Source: Lachnospiraceae bacterium
GTDB taxonomy: Bacteria > Bacillota > Clostridia > Lachnospirales > Lachnospiraceae
Assembly (NCBI GenBank): GCA_022791575.1
Contig: JAAVZI010000060.1
Span: forward strand, 1-64,000
DNA length: 64,000 nt
Direction of reading: 5' to 3'
The notes under the pieces: model-generated
Told to the model about the DNA's origin: nothing
Databases searched by the model: none
What the model saw: the letters and a program-made list of their open reading frames with translations, nothing else
Made by a program: the position numbers and the translations under genes
Shown: positions 27,574-37,218 of the stretch, one piece after another
Layout of the letters: every line of letters starts with the position of its first letter
Numbering within the stretch: the first letter of the stretch is position 1

Positions 27574-29350
27574 CCGTCTTACCTCCTCTGCCAGCTGATT
27601 TGGCCGTTTTCTTTTTCTTTTTAGGATTAAAATCACCATACTGATGCCGGCAGACCATTGCATAATAGCCATTCTTTTCCATTAGCTGCTTATGACTGCC
27701 TTCTTCAATAATCCGTCCTTCCTCCAGAACCAGAATTTTGTCCGCATGCTGGATCGAAGAAATTCGATGGGAAATAATAAAGACCGTTGTATCCTTTTGT
27801 ACCTGTTCCAGCTCATTTTGAATCTGGCTCTCTGTCTCTAAGTCCACTGCGGAAGTCGTATCATCCAAAATAATAATAGACGGATTCTTAAGCAGCGCCC
27901 TAGCCAGAGATATTCTCTGCTTCTGCCCTCCAGATAGTCCCATACCGCGCTCGCCTACAATGGTATCATAACCATCCGGCGTCTCATTGCGGATAAATTC
28001 ATCTGCATTAGCAATCTTCGCCACACGGACCACATCTTCAAACGAACACTGCGTATTTCCATATGCAATATTTCCTTCAATTGTATCCGAAAAAAGAAAG
28101 ATATCCTGCATTGCCATTCCGATGTTGTCCCGCAGCTGATACAAATCCAAGTCGCGCACATCAATGCCGTCTACCAGCACCTGGCCGGAAGTCACATCAT
28201 AAAAACGGCAGATTAAATTCACAATGGTCGACTTCCCTGCCCCTGTTGCTCCGATAATTCCAATTGTCTGCCCCTTCTCTGCCGTGAAGCTCACATGATG
28301 AATAATATCCTCGTCCTCTGCCTGATAGGAAACATCCCGGAATTCCACACAGCCTTCCAAATGCTTCTTAACCACTGCATGCTTCGGCCTGCGGATCTCT
28401 GGTTCCTGCACAATCGTAGCATAGATTTTATCCAGAGAAGCGGTCAGCCTGCGGACATCATTGACCAGCCAGCCCGCCAGACGCAGCGGATTGCTCAGCA
28501 TATACAGATAGCCGTTGACCGTTACCATCTTGCCGATATCCATTTCCCCATTAATCACCATGATACCGCCAATCAGCATCAAAACGACTAAAAGCAGATT
28601 GGATACAAATTCAAAAATCGGTATAAAAATAGAGGAAAGCCTCGCCCCTGCCAGTTCCGCTTCCATATACCCCTCATTTTCCTTATCAAACTTCTCTTTC
28701 TCATAGTCCTCTTTAGCAAATGCCTTCACGACCCGATTGCCGCTGATATTTTCCTGAGCAAAACTGTTCAGGCTGGAGAACCGCTCTCTTGCGCGCTGAA
28801 AGACCGGACGCACAACTTTAAACTGAATCGCCGCAGCCAGAGCAGATATGGGCAGCACAAGAATCATACAACAGGCCAGCTTCACATTGACTGTAAAAAT
28901 CATAACCAGAGCCAGTATAAAAAGAAGGACATTTTCATAAGTCACATACATAGTATGTGCCAGAAAATGCCGAATGGCATCCATATCGCCCGTCTGACGG
29001 GACATCAGGTCCCCAGTACGGTTTTTGTTATAAAAAGCAAAATCCTGCTGTAAAAGCCTTCGATAGACATAATCTCTCATGTCATAAAGGACATTTTGGG
29101 AGGTACTCTCATATACCATAAGAAAGGACGCACGTAACAGACCACGCAGAATGGTTGCGCCAATTAACAACGCAACCATCCATCCCAGCCGTTCATAATG
29201 CCCTTCCTTAATCACCTGAGTCACAATCGCCCCTGAAAGATAGGGCGTCAGCAGCGCCAAAGCCGCTACAATAGTAGTCAGCATAAGACCACCCAGAAGC
29301 CGCCACTGATATTTTTTTACAAATGAATAAAACCATTGAAAGGGTTTCAT
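27560..29350 (-). CDS. ABC exporter half-transporter with degenerate catalytic site
   Basis: 596 aa, with six transmembrane helices and an ATPase domain: Walker A GATGAGKST, signature LSGGQKQRIS, and Walker B IIILDDTTSA, where Asp replaces the catalytic Glu; switch His in IISHRISSIQ. One degenerate and one consensus site is the hallmark of heterodimeric exporters. It ends in a Lys-rich tail (PKKKKKTAKSAGRGGK). It overlaps the next gene, and a 98-codon gene precedes it by 16 bp. Confidence 0.9.
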   Translation of the reverse strand: MKPFQWFYSFVKKYQWRLLGGLMLTTIVAALALLTPYLSGAIVTQVIKEGHYERLGWMVALLIGATILRGLLRASFLMVYESTSQNVLYDMRDYVYRRLLQQDFAFYNKNRTGDLMSRQTGDMDAIRHFLAHTMYVTYENVLLFILALVMIFTVNVKLACCMILVLPISALAAAIQFKVVRPVFQRARERFSSLNSFAQENISGNRVVKAFAKEDYEKEKFDKENEGYMEAELAGARLSSIFIPIFEFVSNLLLVVLMLIGGIMVINGEMDIGKMVTVNGYLYMLSNPLRLAGWLVNDVRRLTASLDKIYATIVQEPEIRRPKHAVVKKHLEGCVEFRDVSYQAEDEDIIHHVSFTAEKGQTIGIIGATGAGKSTIVNLICRFYDVTSGQVLVDGIDVRDLDLYQLRDNIGMAMQDIFLFSDTIEGNIAYGNTQCSFEDVVRVAKIANADEFIRNETPDGYDTIVGERGMGLSGGQKQRISLARALLKNPSIIILDDTTSAVDLETESQIQNELEQVQKDTTVFIISHRISSIQHADKILVLEEGRIIEEGSHKQLMEKNGYYAMVCRHQYGDFNPKKKKKTAKSAGRGGKTDGKK

Positions 29351-29366
29351 AATTCACACCTATTCC

Positions 29367-29663
29367 TTAAAGTTTAAATAGTATTTCTCGATTTATCTGC
29401 CTTGCACTCTCATAAAGCTGATCCTTATTCATCTGCAGATAAACCTTTAACGCCTCAATTTCCTCATCTGCAAAACCATCATTATGTAAAAATGTGCAGG
29501 TCGGCAGTACAGCTTCTGCAAAAGCCTGCTTTCCGTGTTCTTTCCGCTCAAAGCAGATATGGACCACCTTTTCTTTATTTCTTGTAAACACCCCTGAATA
29601 GGTCATGGTAATCTTCTCCTCTTCCAGAAAATCTTTACCGCCGCCTATATTAAAATTCTCCAC
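29367..29663 (-). CDS. small hypothetical protein upstream of the ABC exporter
   Basis: 98 codons from a GTG with AGGAGG upstream. It has no transmembrane segment or recognised motif; the central part reads MTYSGVFTRNKEKVVHICFE and the end is rich in charged helix residues. It lies 16 bp before the exporter genes and 59 bp after the GH42 genes, all leftward, so it may be co-transcribed. Function unknown. Confidence 0.6.
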   Translation of the reverse strand: MENFNIGGGKDFLEEEKITMTYSGVFTRNKEKVVHICFERKEHGKQAFAEAVLPTCTFLHNDGFADEEIEALKVYLQMNKDQLYESARQINREILFKL

Positions 29664-29722
29664 TTCCCTGCACCTCCTAAAATGATTGTCCGCTTACAGC
29701 AGATCTTCCCATCTGCATTGAC

Positions 29723-31768
29723 CTATTTTTTGCACTTCACTATCAAACTGCTCATAGGCTCCATCTGATACTCCCCTTCTACAACAGCACCTGTCAGGCA
29801 ATCGATCCCCTTAGTCTCCCTGCTGATTGTCTGCAGCTCTTCTGTATAATTAATATAGAATTCATATGAATATGTCTCATTTTCCCGCTTATGATACTCT
29901 ACACCTACCGGCAGCTTCTGCAGCGGAATCTTCTGTTCCTCCCAGATCTGCAGTAATATATGCTCCATACAATCCTCATCTGCCCGGGCAGCTACATAAT
30001 AAGCCTTTCCTTTTCCGCTTTCCTTTACAGTCACTGCAGGCGTTCCTTTATAGAAATCTTCTGTATATTCTGCCAGCACCTGTGCATCCTGTACTTGAAT
30101 CAGTTCGCAGTAATCTTTTACCGAATAAGTTCCCTGTATCGGGCTATTTCCGGTAAAACATACACCATTTCTCTCCTTTGGATACAGTGTATCAATCTCT
30201 TCTGCATACAGGCCGAACAACTCCATTAATCCATCTCCCGGAAATCCTCCCAGATAGCAGAGTGTTGTCTCATTGACATAACCCGTAAAGTAAGTCGCAA
30301 CTAACTGTCCGCCCCGCTTGACAAAATCTGTCAGTGCCTGAGCCACGCCATCTTTCAACATATACAGCATCGGAGCCACAATTACATCATAAGGACTGTA
30401 ATCCTCTTCTGATGAAATAATATCCAGGTCTACACCGTTTCTTTCAAAGATATTAAATATTCTCATACAGGTTTCCGGATAATTCTTGGTCTTCTTGCTG
30501 AGTGCCGCTGCATCCTCCACTGCCCACTTATTCTCCTGGTCATAGATCAATGCCGCCCTTGGCAGTGTCAAGGTTCCTTGTAACTCTGAAAGGCCTGCCA
30601 GCATAGCTCCAACTTCTTCTACATCACGGAATACCCTGGTATCGCTTCTTCCCAGATGGTCAATCACCGCTCCATGATACTGTTCATAGGAACCTCTGCC
30701 CTTCCTCCATTGGAAATACTGAACCGTATCTCCGCCGCAGGCTAGGGTCTGAACCGTGCTTAGCTTATGTACTCCGGGCCGCTTCAGCTTATTGAAATCA
30801 TGCCAGTTCACCAGGCTCGGCACGCTTTCCATTAACATAAATGGGCGGTCCTTCTTAAAGGAACGCATCATCACATGATCAAATGCATTGCCAAGAGCCG
30901 TATCATACAAGGATTCTTCCGCCGTATTCCACCTTGGGTAACTATCCCAGGAAATCACATCAATCTCTTTCGCCAGCTTTGTATAATCCAATGCAGGATA
31001 GAGATGCATAAAGTTCGTTGTGATCGGAATATCCGGCGTCTTCTCCCGAAATACAGAGACTTCATTGATTAAGAATTCCACTGTATTCCAAGTAGTAAAA
31101 CGCTTCCAGTCCAGATTCAAACCATGTATGGATTTCTCCCCTAAGCTGGTTGGCGGGTCAATCTGCTCAAAGTTATTAAAACGATGGCTCCAGAATGTTG
31201 TCCACCATGCATGATTCAATTTATCAATATCGTTATCATATTTTTCTTTCAGATACATTTGGAACCGGCTGCGGCACTGCTGACAGAAACATTCGCTTCC
31301 AATCTCATTGTCAATATGCCATAGAATCAGCCCCGGATGAGAACCAAAACGGTCCGCCAACTGGTGATCCATTTTTCGAACAAGTGTTTTGTAGTTCTGA
31401 GAGCTCATACAATTGTTATGTCGCTGGCCATGAAGATGATGTACGCCTTTGCTGCTGGTTCGTATTGCATCGGGATATTTCTCATCCAGCCATGCCGGAC
31501 GCGCCCCAGACGGTGTCGCCAGAATCGTGTAGATTCCGTTTGCATAAAGGTTGTCCATAATCTCTTTCAGCCACTCAAAATGATATTCCCCCTCTGACGG
31601 TTCTGTCACGGACCAAGAGAATACCCCCAATGTCACAACATTCACATGTGCCTGTTTCATCAGCCGAATATCTTCTTCCAAAATATCCGGCCGATCCAGC
31701 CATTGCTCTGGATTATAATCTCCGCCGTGTAGAATCTGGTCAATCTTTGGAAATAATTTCTTACCCAT
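29723..31768 (-). CDS. beta-galactosidase, GH42 family (copy 1)
   Basis: 681 aa cytoplasmic retaining glycosidase. It starts GGDYNPEQWLDRPD, typical of GH42. The acid/base Glu lies in WHIDNEIGSECFC, the nucleophile Glu in MLMESVPSLVNW, and the zinc-site cysteines in CFCQQC. It is adjacent to and co-directional with a second GH42 gene whose stop abuts this start. No signal peptide, so substrates must be imported short galactosides. No dedicated sugar transporter is in the window. Confidence 0.93.
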   Translation of the reverse strand: MGKKLFPKIDQILHGGDYNPEQWLDRPDILEEDIRLMKQAHVNVVTLGVFSWSVTEPSEGEYHFEWLKEIMDNLYANGIYTILATPSGARPAWLDEKYPDAIRTSSKGVHHLHGQRHNNCMSSQNYKTLVRKMDHQLADRFGSHPGLILWHIDNEIGSECFCQQCRSRFQMYLKEKYDNDIDKLNHAWWTTFWSHRFNNFEQIDPPTSLGEKSIHGLNLDWKRFTTWNTVEFLINEVSVFREKTPDIPITTNFMHLYPALDYTKLAKEIDVISWDSYPRWNTAEESLYDTALGNAFDHVMMRSFKKDRPFMLMESVPSLVNWHDFNKLKRPGVHKLSTVQTLACGGDTVQYFQWRKGRGSYEQYHGAVIDHLGRSDTRVFRDVEEVGAMLAGLSELQGTLTLPRAALIYDQENKWAVEDAAALSKKTKNYPETCMRIFNIFERNGVDLDIISSEEDYSPYDVIVAPMLYMLKDGVAQALTDFVKRGGQLVATYFTGYVNETTLCYLGGFPGDGLMELFGLYAEEIDTLYPKERNGVCFTGNSPIQGTYSVKDYCELIQVQDAQVLAEYTEDFYKGTPAVTVKESGKGKAYYVAARADEDCMEHILLQIWEEQKIPLQKLPVGVEYHKRENETYSYEFYINYTEELQTISRETKGIDCLTGAVVEGEYQMEPMSSLIVKCKK

Positions 31769-33796
31769 TTATATATCCTTTCTTAAAACCAGCAGATCGT
31801 ATGCCGGTATCTTTGCTTTTCCCGTCAAAGTCTTCCCAGTAATCAGCTCTGTAAAGGTCTCGTCTTTCAAGTCAATCTCTGCTTCCTGTTCCTTATCATA
31901 ATTCAGGGCAAATACCGTCTTGTACTTTTCATTGACTCGTTCAGTCAGCTCAACGTTGCCTACGGTCTGGTAAGGTGCAGCTAACTCCTGCTCGCTGCAG
32001 ATTACTCTGGCCAGTTCTGCCAGGAATTTCTCATCCGGCTCTGTCCCCAGATAATAAGCCTGGCCTTTTCCATAGGAATTCTTCGTAACTACTGGTGTTC
32101 CCTGATAAAAATCCATTCCATAACGTCCAAGCACGTTCGCTTCTCTTGTATGGATCACATCACAATGAAAGCCGCAGGAATAGGACTTTTCTGTAAAACC
32201 GCTTCCTTCTTCCATACAGATCTGATTCTTCTCATCCGGAGGAAGAGCATCCGTTTCTTCCACCCAGATTCCGAGCAATTCCTTTAACGGACCCGGATAT
32301 TCTCCAAATACGGCACGATTATGTTCATCCACAAGACCGGATAATGTCGTAGTAACCAGCGTTCCGCCCTGCTCTACAAATCCCTTAAGCCTCTCGGCAA
32401 TATCTCCCTTAATCATATACAAGTAAGGAGCAAAAATCACCCGATAACCGCTGAAATCAGCCTCAATACTAAGCATATCCAACGGAATATTCTGATTAAA
32501 TAGCACTTTATGATATTTGGAAATCTTCTTTAAGTAGTTAAAATTTTTATTAGGCATACAGTTCTGCGAAGCATATTCCATAGCCCACCAGTTGTCCCAG
32601 TCAAAGATAATTCCTGCTTTTGCCGGCCTTCTGCCGCCGATAAAACTATCGCCAATCTGCTGCAGCTCTTTTCCAATCTGGGAGACCTCACGGAAGGTTC
32701 TGGTATCTTCCCGTCCGTTATGGCTGATTACCGCACCATGGAACATCTCCTGTCCGGCAATCGACTGACGCAGCTGGAAATAAGAACAGGTATCTGAGCC
32801 GTGAGCCATTGCCTGATAGCTTAGCATGCGCAGCTCTCCTGGCCGTTTCAGCTTACTATAGGGCTGCCAGTTCTGCTGATTCGGGGACTGTTCCTGCATC
32901 ATAAAGGATTCTCCGCCCTTCAGTCCTCGCATCAGATCATGCTTATACGCAATAAAGCTTTTATCATCGGTAGGCTTCGGATAATTGTCCCAGGCAGCAA
33001 TATCCATATGTTTGACCATTTTAAACTGATCCAGATTCTCAATATGACCGGAAATATTAGTCTGCACCGTAATCTCTGGATTATATCTGCGCAGCACTTC
33101 CGCCTCATTTTCAAAACATTCTATCGTAGAATCCGTCATAAAACGGCGGTAATCCAGATTTACAATTGGATTAAAGCGGTAGTCGTCATTTAACTCGGTC
33201 GGCAGCATGATTTCCTCAAAATCATAGACCGTACGCCCCCAGAAGCTGGTATGCCACTTTTCATTTAAATTGTTGATCGTACCATAGCGATTCTTTAACC
33301 ATTGACGGAACTTCTTCTCACAGGTCGGACAATAACAGAATGTACCATACTCATTTGCGACATGCCAGACAACGAGAGAGGGGTGATGTGCATAACGTTT
33401 TGCCATCTCTTCTGCCATTGCCCGCGCACGTTCGCGGTACTTGGGACTGTTAACACAGAAGAAGACCCGCATGCCGTGAGTTCTCTTACGGCCCTGCTTG
33501 TCAACAGGAAGCACCTCTGGGTAGTTCTTGGACAGCCAGGCGGGCTGAGCAGTTGTAGGTGTAGCTAGGCATACCTTTAAGTCATGTTCGGCAAATTTGT
33601 CCATCAATTTGTCCAACCAGCCAAAATCATAGACACCTTCCTGCGGCTCCAATTTTGCCCATGAAAATACTGGCAGGACCACAAAGTTAATACCTGCCTT
33701 CTTGAATAATTCCATATCCTTGTCAATCGTGGCCTCGTCCCACTGGTCCGGGTTATAATCTCCGCCATGATAGATGCGGTCTGCATGTTTAATCAT
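31769..33796 (-). CDS. beta-galactosidase, GH42 family (copy 2)
   Basis: 675 aa. It begins with GGDYNPDQWDEA; acid/base Glu in WHVANEYGTFCYC, nucleophile Glu in MMQEQSPNQQNW, cysteines in CYCPTC. The two GH42 proteins differ clearly through most of their length, so the tandem pair is old and probably divided by linkage preference. The BKACE gene ends 24 bp upstream, which ties beta-galactoside use to that acid-cleaving enzyme. Confidence 0.93.
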   Translation of the reverse strand: MIKHADRIYHGGDYNPDQWDEATIDKDMELFKKAGINFVVLPVFSWAKLEPQEGVYDFGWLDKLMDKFAEHDLKVCLATPTTAQPAWLSKNYPEVLPVDKQGRKRTHGMRVFFCVNSPKYRERARAMAEEMAKRYAHHPSLVVWHVANEYGTFCYCPTCEKKFRQWLKNRYGTINNLNEKWHTSFWGRTVYDFEEIMLPTELNDDYRFNPIVNLDYRRFMTDSTIECFENEAEVLRRYNPEITVQTNISGHIENLDQFKMVKHMDIAAWDNYPKPTDDKSFIAYKHDLMRGLKGGESFMMQEQSPNQQNWQPYSKLKRPGELRMLSYQAMAHGSDTCSYFQLRQSIAGQEMFHGAVISHNGREDTRTFREVSQIGKELQQIGDSFIGGRRPAKAGIIFDWDNWWAMEYASQNCMPNKNFNYLKKISKYHKVLFNQNIPLDMLSIEADFSGYRVIFAPYLYMIKGDIAERLKGFVEQGGTLVTTTLSGLVDEHNRAVFGEYPGPLKELLGIWVEETDALPPDEKNQICMEEGSGFTEKSYSCGFHCDVIHTREANVLGRYGMDFYQGTPVVTKNSYGKGQAYYLGTEPDEKFLAELARVICSEQELAAPYQTVGNVELTERVNEKYKTVFALNYDKEQEAEIDLKDETFTELITGKTLTGKAKIPAYDLLVLRKDI

Positions 33797-33820
33797 ACTC
33801 GTTCCTCCATAGCCCTTTTC

Positions 33821-34777
33821 CTATTTCAACTCTGCCATAACCTGGCGTACAATGGATTCAATATCAATCATACCTGTCTGTTTCTTAGTATCATGACTGT
33901 GGCATTTACAATTTCCACCGCAAGTTCCGCCGCAGCCGGCAGCGGTGTTACATTTGGATGGTGCTGCCCCATTCTTCGACTTAGGCGCCAGATTCAGAAT
34001 CTGTCTTGCCTCAGCCGGAGTAGCAGGCTCTAAGCCCATTGCACGAATTAACTGTACTAATTTCTCAACCACTTGATAATTATACTGCGCATTCGTCTGT
34101 TCATCCAGATATGGACTATCTTCAAAACCAATACGTACTACCGTTGCCCCCATAGCAATCGCTGCGGCCAGAAATGTCCAATTATCCCTGCCAAAATGGG
34201 TAACGCCCCACAGCCTGCCTTCCGGCACAAAGGAACGAAAGGCAGCCAGTGCTTCCATCGTCGGCTGCATACCGCCCTTATGGCCAAATACCAGATTATA
34301 AAGCACCGGCTCACGAAATGGCTGTTCCTTGGCAACCATTTCTACATTATTAATCATACCGATATCAAATACTTCGGTCTCTGGCAGAATCTCACGCTCA
34401 TAACACTGACGGGCACAATAACGGATATCATCAAAAGAATTCCGATATACCGCTTCACCCAAATTAGTGGAACCGCCGTTCAGCGAAGCGCTCTCTACAC
34501 GCCAGTATTCCAGAGGATTGCAGCGTTCCTCAATCGTCATATTGGAAATACCGCCTGTTGAAGCCTGTACAACAACATCACATTTGGCACATATTTTCTC
34601 AAAGCTTTCTATAATCACACAGGTATCCGGCGTCAGTTCACCGGTTCTCTTCTTACAATGCAGATGGCACATGGCGGCGCCTTTCTGCACACTCTTTACC
34701 ACATCTTCTGCCAGCCTGTCCGGGTCAACCGGAGAAGGGCCTGCCACCGGTGCCAGTGAAATAATTACTTTCCTCAT
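33821..34777 (-). CDS. beta-keto acid cleavage enzyme (BKACE, DUF849) with Cys-rich linker and C-terminal helix
   Basis: 318 aa. Zn-dependent TIM barrel that typically condenses a beta-keto acid with acetyl-CoA to give acetoacetate and a new acyl-CoA. The metal HxH lies in CHLHCKKRTGELTPD; other marks are ASLNGGSTN, VTHFGRDNW and VRIGFEDSPY. The start is ATG 34777 with GGAGG 5 nt upstream. The barrel ends near residue 270; it is followed by a Gly/Cys linker with six cysteines in CNTAAGCGGTCGG plus NCKCHSH, then the short helix IDIESIVRQVMAELK. That helix resembles bacterial microcompartment encapsulation peptides, although no shell genes are nearby. The substrate is unknown. Confidence 0.85.
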   Translation of the reverse strand: MRKVIISLAPVAGPSPVDPDRLAEDVVKSVQKGAAMCHLHCKKRTGELTPDTCVIIESFEKICAKCDVVVQASTGGISNMTIEERCNPLEYWRVESASLNGGSTNLGEAVYRNSFDDIRYCARQCYEREILPETEVFDIGMINNVEMVAKEQPFREPVLYNLVFGHKGGMQPTMEALAAFRSFVPEGRLWGVTHFGRDNWTFLAAAIAMGATVVRIGFEDSPYLDEQTNAQYNYQVVEKLVQLIRAMGLEPATPAEARQILNLAPKSKNGAAPSKCNTAAGCGGTCGGNCKCHSHDTKKQTGMIDIESIVRQVMAELK

Positions 34778-34813
34778 AGCTTCCTCCATATCCGCGCAGG
34801 AATTCCTGCCCTC

Positions 34814-35479
34814 TTACTTCTGATTTTTCAGCATAGCCTCTTTTGCTGCCTCATAACTAATCGTTCCGAATTTCAATACCGGAATATCATAGGAAGGATG
34901 GTCTACCAGCGCCATAGACATCTGTGCAAAGACAACGACATCTACCTTGTCCGCAAGCTTAGCCAATGCAGCGCGTACCTTATCGTCATGCAGCGGCCTG
35001 TCTCCGGCATTTAACGCATCAAACGCACCATCTGCAACTTCAATGCTGACCTCTACTTCTTTCCCTGCCTCTGCTGCTTTTTCCAAAATCGTTCTCTTCA
35101 CTGGTTCTGCACTGGTTGCTACAGAAGACAGAATTCCTATTTTCCTGCCTTTCGCAACTGCCTCTTCTGCTACCGGCTCTTCTACACTGATAACCGGAAT
35201 CGGAATCAGGTCACGAAGCGTCTTAGTCACCGTATTAACCGAAGTACAGGTAACCAGAATGGCATCCGCCCCTGCATCTACCGCGCTCATCATATAATTG
35301 TACATCCTGCGTGCCACAGCCGGTGTTGCATAACCAGCTTTCTGCGTCTCTACAATTAAAGAACTATCTGTAATATCCATCTGCTCCATATCTGGATTAT
35401 CTTTCAAAAATGGTTTCGTAAACGGATCTGACATCATCTCCATAAATTTGTCTGTTGTGTGTAAGGTACATAATTTCAT
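34814..35479 (-). CDS. Asp/Glu racemase superfamily protein
   Basis: 221 aa. Fold features: the LVTCTSVNT cysteine loop, VISVEEPVAEEA, and the C-terminal FAQMSMALVD. The second catalytic cysteine of racemases, normally in the last motif, is absent (the position reads AQMSM), so a two-base racemase mechanism is unlikely; decarboxylase or isomerase relatives with one cysteine exist. I chose ATG 35479 with GGAG upstream; the frame is open to 35566, but that part is inside the repeat. It precedes BKACE by 36 bp and follows an acid-sugar kinase, suggesting a shared acid-sugar pathway. Confidence 0.8.
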   Translation of the reverse strand: MKLCTLHTTDKFMEMMSDPFTKPFLKDNPDMEQMDITDSSLIVETQKAGYATPAVARRMYNYMMSAVDAGADAILVTCTSVNTVTKTLRDLIPIPVISVEEPVAEEAVAKGRKIGILSSVATSAEPVKRTILEKAAEAGKEVEVSIEVADGAFDALNAGDRPLHDDKVRAALAKLADKVDVVVFAQMSMALVDHPSYDIPVLKFGTISYEAAKEAMLKNQK

Positions 35480-35500
35480 TTTAAAAATCTCCTTTTCAAA

Positions 35501-35656
35501 TTTAATGTTTTTATAGGTAATTGCGTAAGTCTGATTCAAAGCGACGATTTTAGACAAAACATACAAAAACGCCGCTCAAAAACGTTTTAAATTCGCTCTG
35601 TTTTTGTATGTTTTGCCTAAAATCTGGTTATGAATACTGAGTTTCGCAAATGCCTA
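35501..35656 (-). mobile_element. palindromic TAGG...CCTA element, copy R4, with its left flanking direct repeat
   Basis: The element is 35514-35656 (143 bp). A perfect 13-bp direct repeat TTTAATGTTTTTA flanks it (35501-35513 and 35657-35669). Stem arms are 35547-35570 and 35600-35623 (23 of 24 paired; core AAAACATACAAAAA). The end facing the racemase-like gene carries TTGAAT (35539-35534), 18 bp, TATAAA (35515-35510), 34 bp from the element to the ATG. It is nearly the reverse complement of copy R8. Confidence 0.8.
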
Positions 35657-35667
35657 TTTAATGTTTT

Positions 35668-35728
35668 TAGGTAATTGCGTAAGTTTGATTCAAGCTCGTC
35701 GCACTAATACAAACCTACGCATTTAGAA
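35668..35728 (-). mobile_element. partial second copy of the palindromic element (R4b)
   Basis: Begins TAGGTAATTGCGTAAGTTTG like R4, passes through GCTCGTCGC, and ends with CTACGCATTTAG; it lacks the central stem. It lies between R4 and the acid-sugar kinase gene. Confidence 0.5.
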
Positions 35729-35744
35729 TCCGCATTAGCATGCC

Positions 35745-37181
35745 CTATTCTTTTTTCAGTAAAATTTCTACCGCTTCCCTTAACGTCTCTTTCGCTCCCA
35801 CATTGCCAGGGAATATCACATAAGGTATACCTGGAAATCTGCTGGCTTCATCGGTCTTCCATACGGGAATTCCCGGCCGAATCTGTCCTAGAACCAGTGC
35901 CTGGCTGACTTGCAGCGCTTTCACACCCACATCACTGGAAGTAATGCCGCCCTTTGCAATAACAAAAGCAGGTTTGACCTTTAGATTACCTACCAGCGAT
36001 TGTACTCCTTCCGATATTTTAACGGAACGAAGAAGCGCCTGCTCTTTTGTATCATGTTCCACTTCCAGAAGCTTCCGCTTTGTATAAGCAACCACTGTTT
36101 TTCCGTGGGAAATCGCTTCCTCGCTGAACTGGTTGACTCTGTTTACTTCTTCCTCCAGACGGTCCTCCAGCACCAAATCCGAATTAAATTCAATAAATTC
36201 CAAGCCTGGAACCTGACGGAGCTGTTCTACCTGTTCGGTAGTTTTCTGTGTATGGGAGCCCACAACAATGATTCCGCCGTTTTTGCTTTCTTCCTGCACC
36301 ATATCCTTTCTTGTCAGCAGCGGTATATCTGTTACGCCGCCCAGTACCTTGACAAAGGAAGCCGCTGTACGGAACAGAAAATTCTTTCCCTCTGCCATGG
36401 CCTGATAAAGTGCTGTACAGAATACCTTCACATCCTCATAATCCAGTGCATTGACAATCACTTTATTAAAATTTTGAACCTCCAAAAGCTGGTGCTTAAT
36501 GACATTGACCTCACCGCCCCGTAAGCTGTACAGGCTGATTCGAACTACAGAGTCCGCCTTATACTCTCCCTTCGTCTTCTCTTCTACATATTCACATAGA
36601 TTAGAAGCCCGATAACCAAAGGTCCGGTCTTTGGCAAATTCGGTCTCGCCTGCTGGAATCAAGACATCATCATAGTTTACATAATGAATATCCTCTGCGG
36701 TATATCTGCCACCCTCTTTAAAAAACGGAAATAGAATTTCACCATCTATCTTTGGCTGCCCGCCTGCCTCCAGACACTCTTTCAACAGCCGTGTTTCCAA
36801 TGGGTAGTGGCCTCTAAGCGTGGAATCGCTGCGGCTGATTATGGCAAATTCCTGATGAAGCTCGTCCGCAGCCTGCATCACATGTTCCGCAATTTCTTTA
36901 TGTAAACTAGTGGTCTGTGCTTCTGTCAATCCTCTGGAATTCGTCAACACATAAAATATCCGATCCGGCAGCATAAATCCTTTCTTCATACTAGATACTG
37001 ACCAATCTGTAAATACTGTAATATCATGTACGGTCTGTACTCCCGTGGGATCATCATCTAAAACCACGAATTTCTTCTTACTTTTTTTTATTTCTTCTGC
37101 AAGCATCTGCTCCATAACAGATGTATCATATCCTCTCTTGACAAACTGTTGTTCGATTGCCTTTAAAGATATCTGTTCCAT
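35745..37181 (-). CDS. four-carbon acid sugar kinase family protein (DUF1537)
   Basis: 478 aa kinase with the two-domain layout of the OtnK/DtnK family: an N-terminal sugar-binding domain (FVVLDDDPTGVQTVHDITVFTDW, read as several motifs; SRSDSTLRGHYPLET) and a C-terminal nucleotide-binding domain (AKGGITSSDVGVKAL and FPGNVGAKETL). Members phosphorylate threonate, 2-oxo-tetronate and related acids. The usual aldolase or PdxA2 partners are not present, so the pathway is uncertain. It lies 37 bp after the HD-GYP regulator gene. Confidence 0.85.
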   Translation of the reverse strand: MEQISLKAIEQQFVKRGYDTSVMEQMLAEEIKKSKKKFVVLDDDPTGVQTVHDITVFTDWSVSSMKKGFMLPDRIFYVLTNSRGLTEAQTTSLHKEIAEHVMQAADELHQEFAIISRSDSTLRGHYPLETRLLKECLEAGGQPKIDGEILFPFFKEGGRYTAEDIHYVNYDDVLIPAGETEFAKDRTFGYRASNLCEYVEEKTKGEYKADSVVRISLYSLRGGEVNVIKHQLLEVQNFNKVIVNALDYEDVKVFCTALYQAMAEGKNFLFRTAASFVKVLGGVTDIPLLTRKDMVQEESKNGGIIVVGSHTQKTTEQVEQLRQVPGLEFIEFNSDLVLEDRLEEEVNRVNQFSEEAISHGKTVVAYTKRKLLEVEHDTKEQALLRSVKISEGVQSLVGNLKVKPAFVIAKGGITSSDVGVKALQVSQALVLGQIRPGIPVWKTDEASRFPGIPYVIFPGNVGAKETLREAVEILLKKE

Positions 37182-37218
37182 TTTCTAACCTTCTTCCCTG
37201 TGATCGTCTGCCGGCTTG

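Noticed and set aside
36000-36524. 174-codon ORF opposite the acid-sugar kinase gene
   Set aside because: Shadow of the kinase frame; no start signal and no motif.
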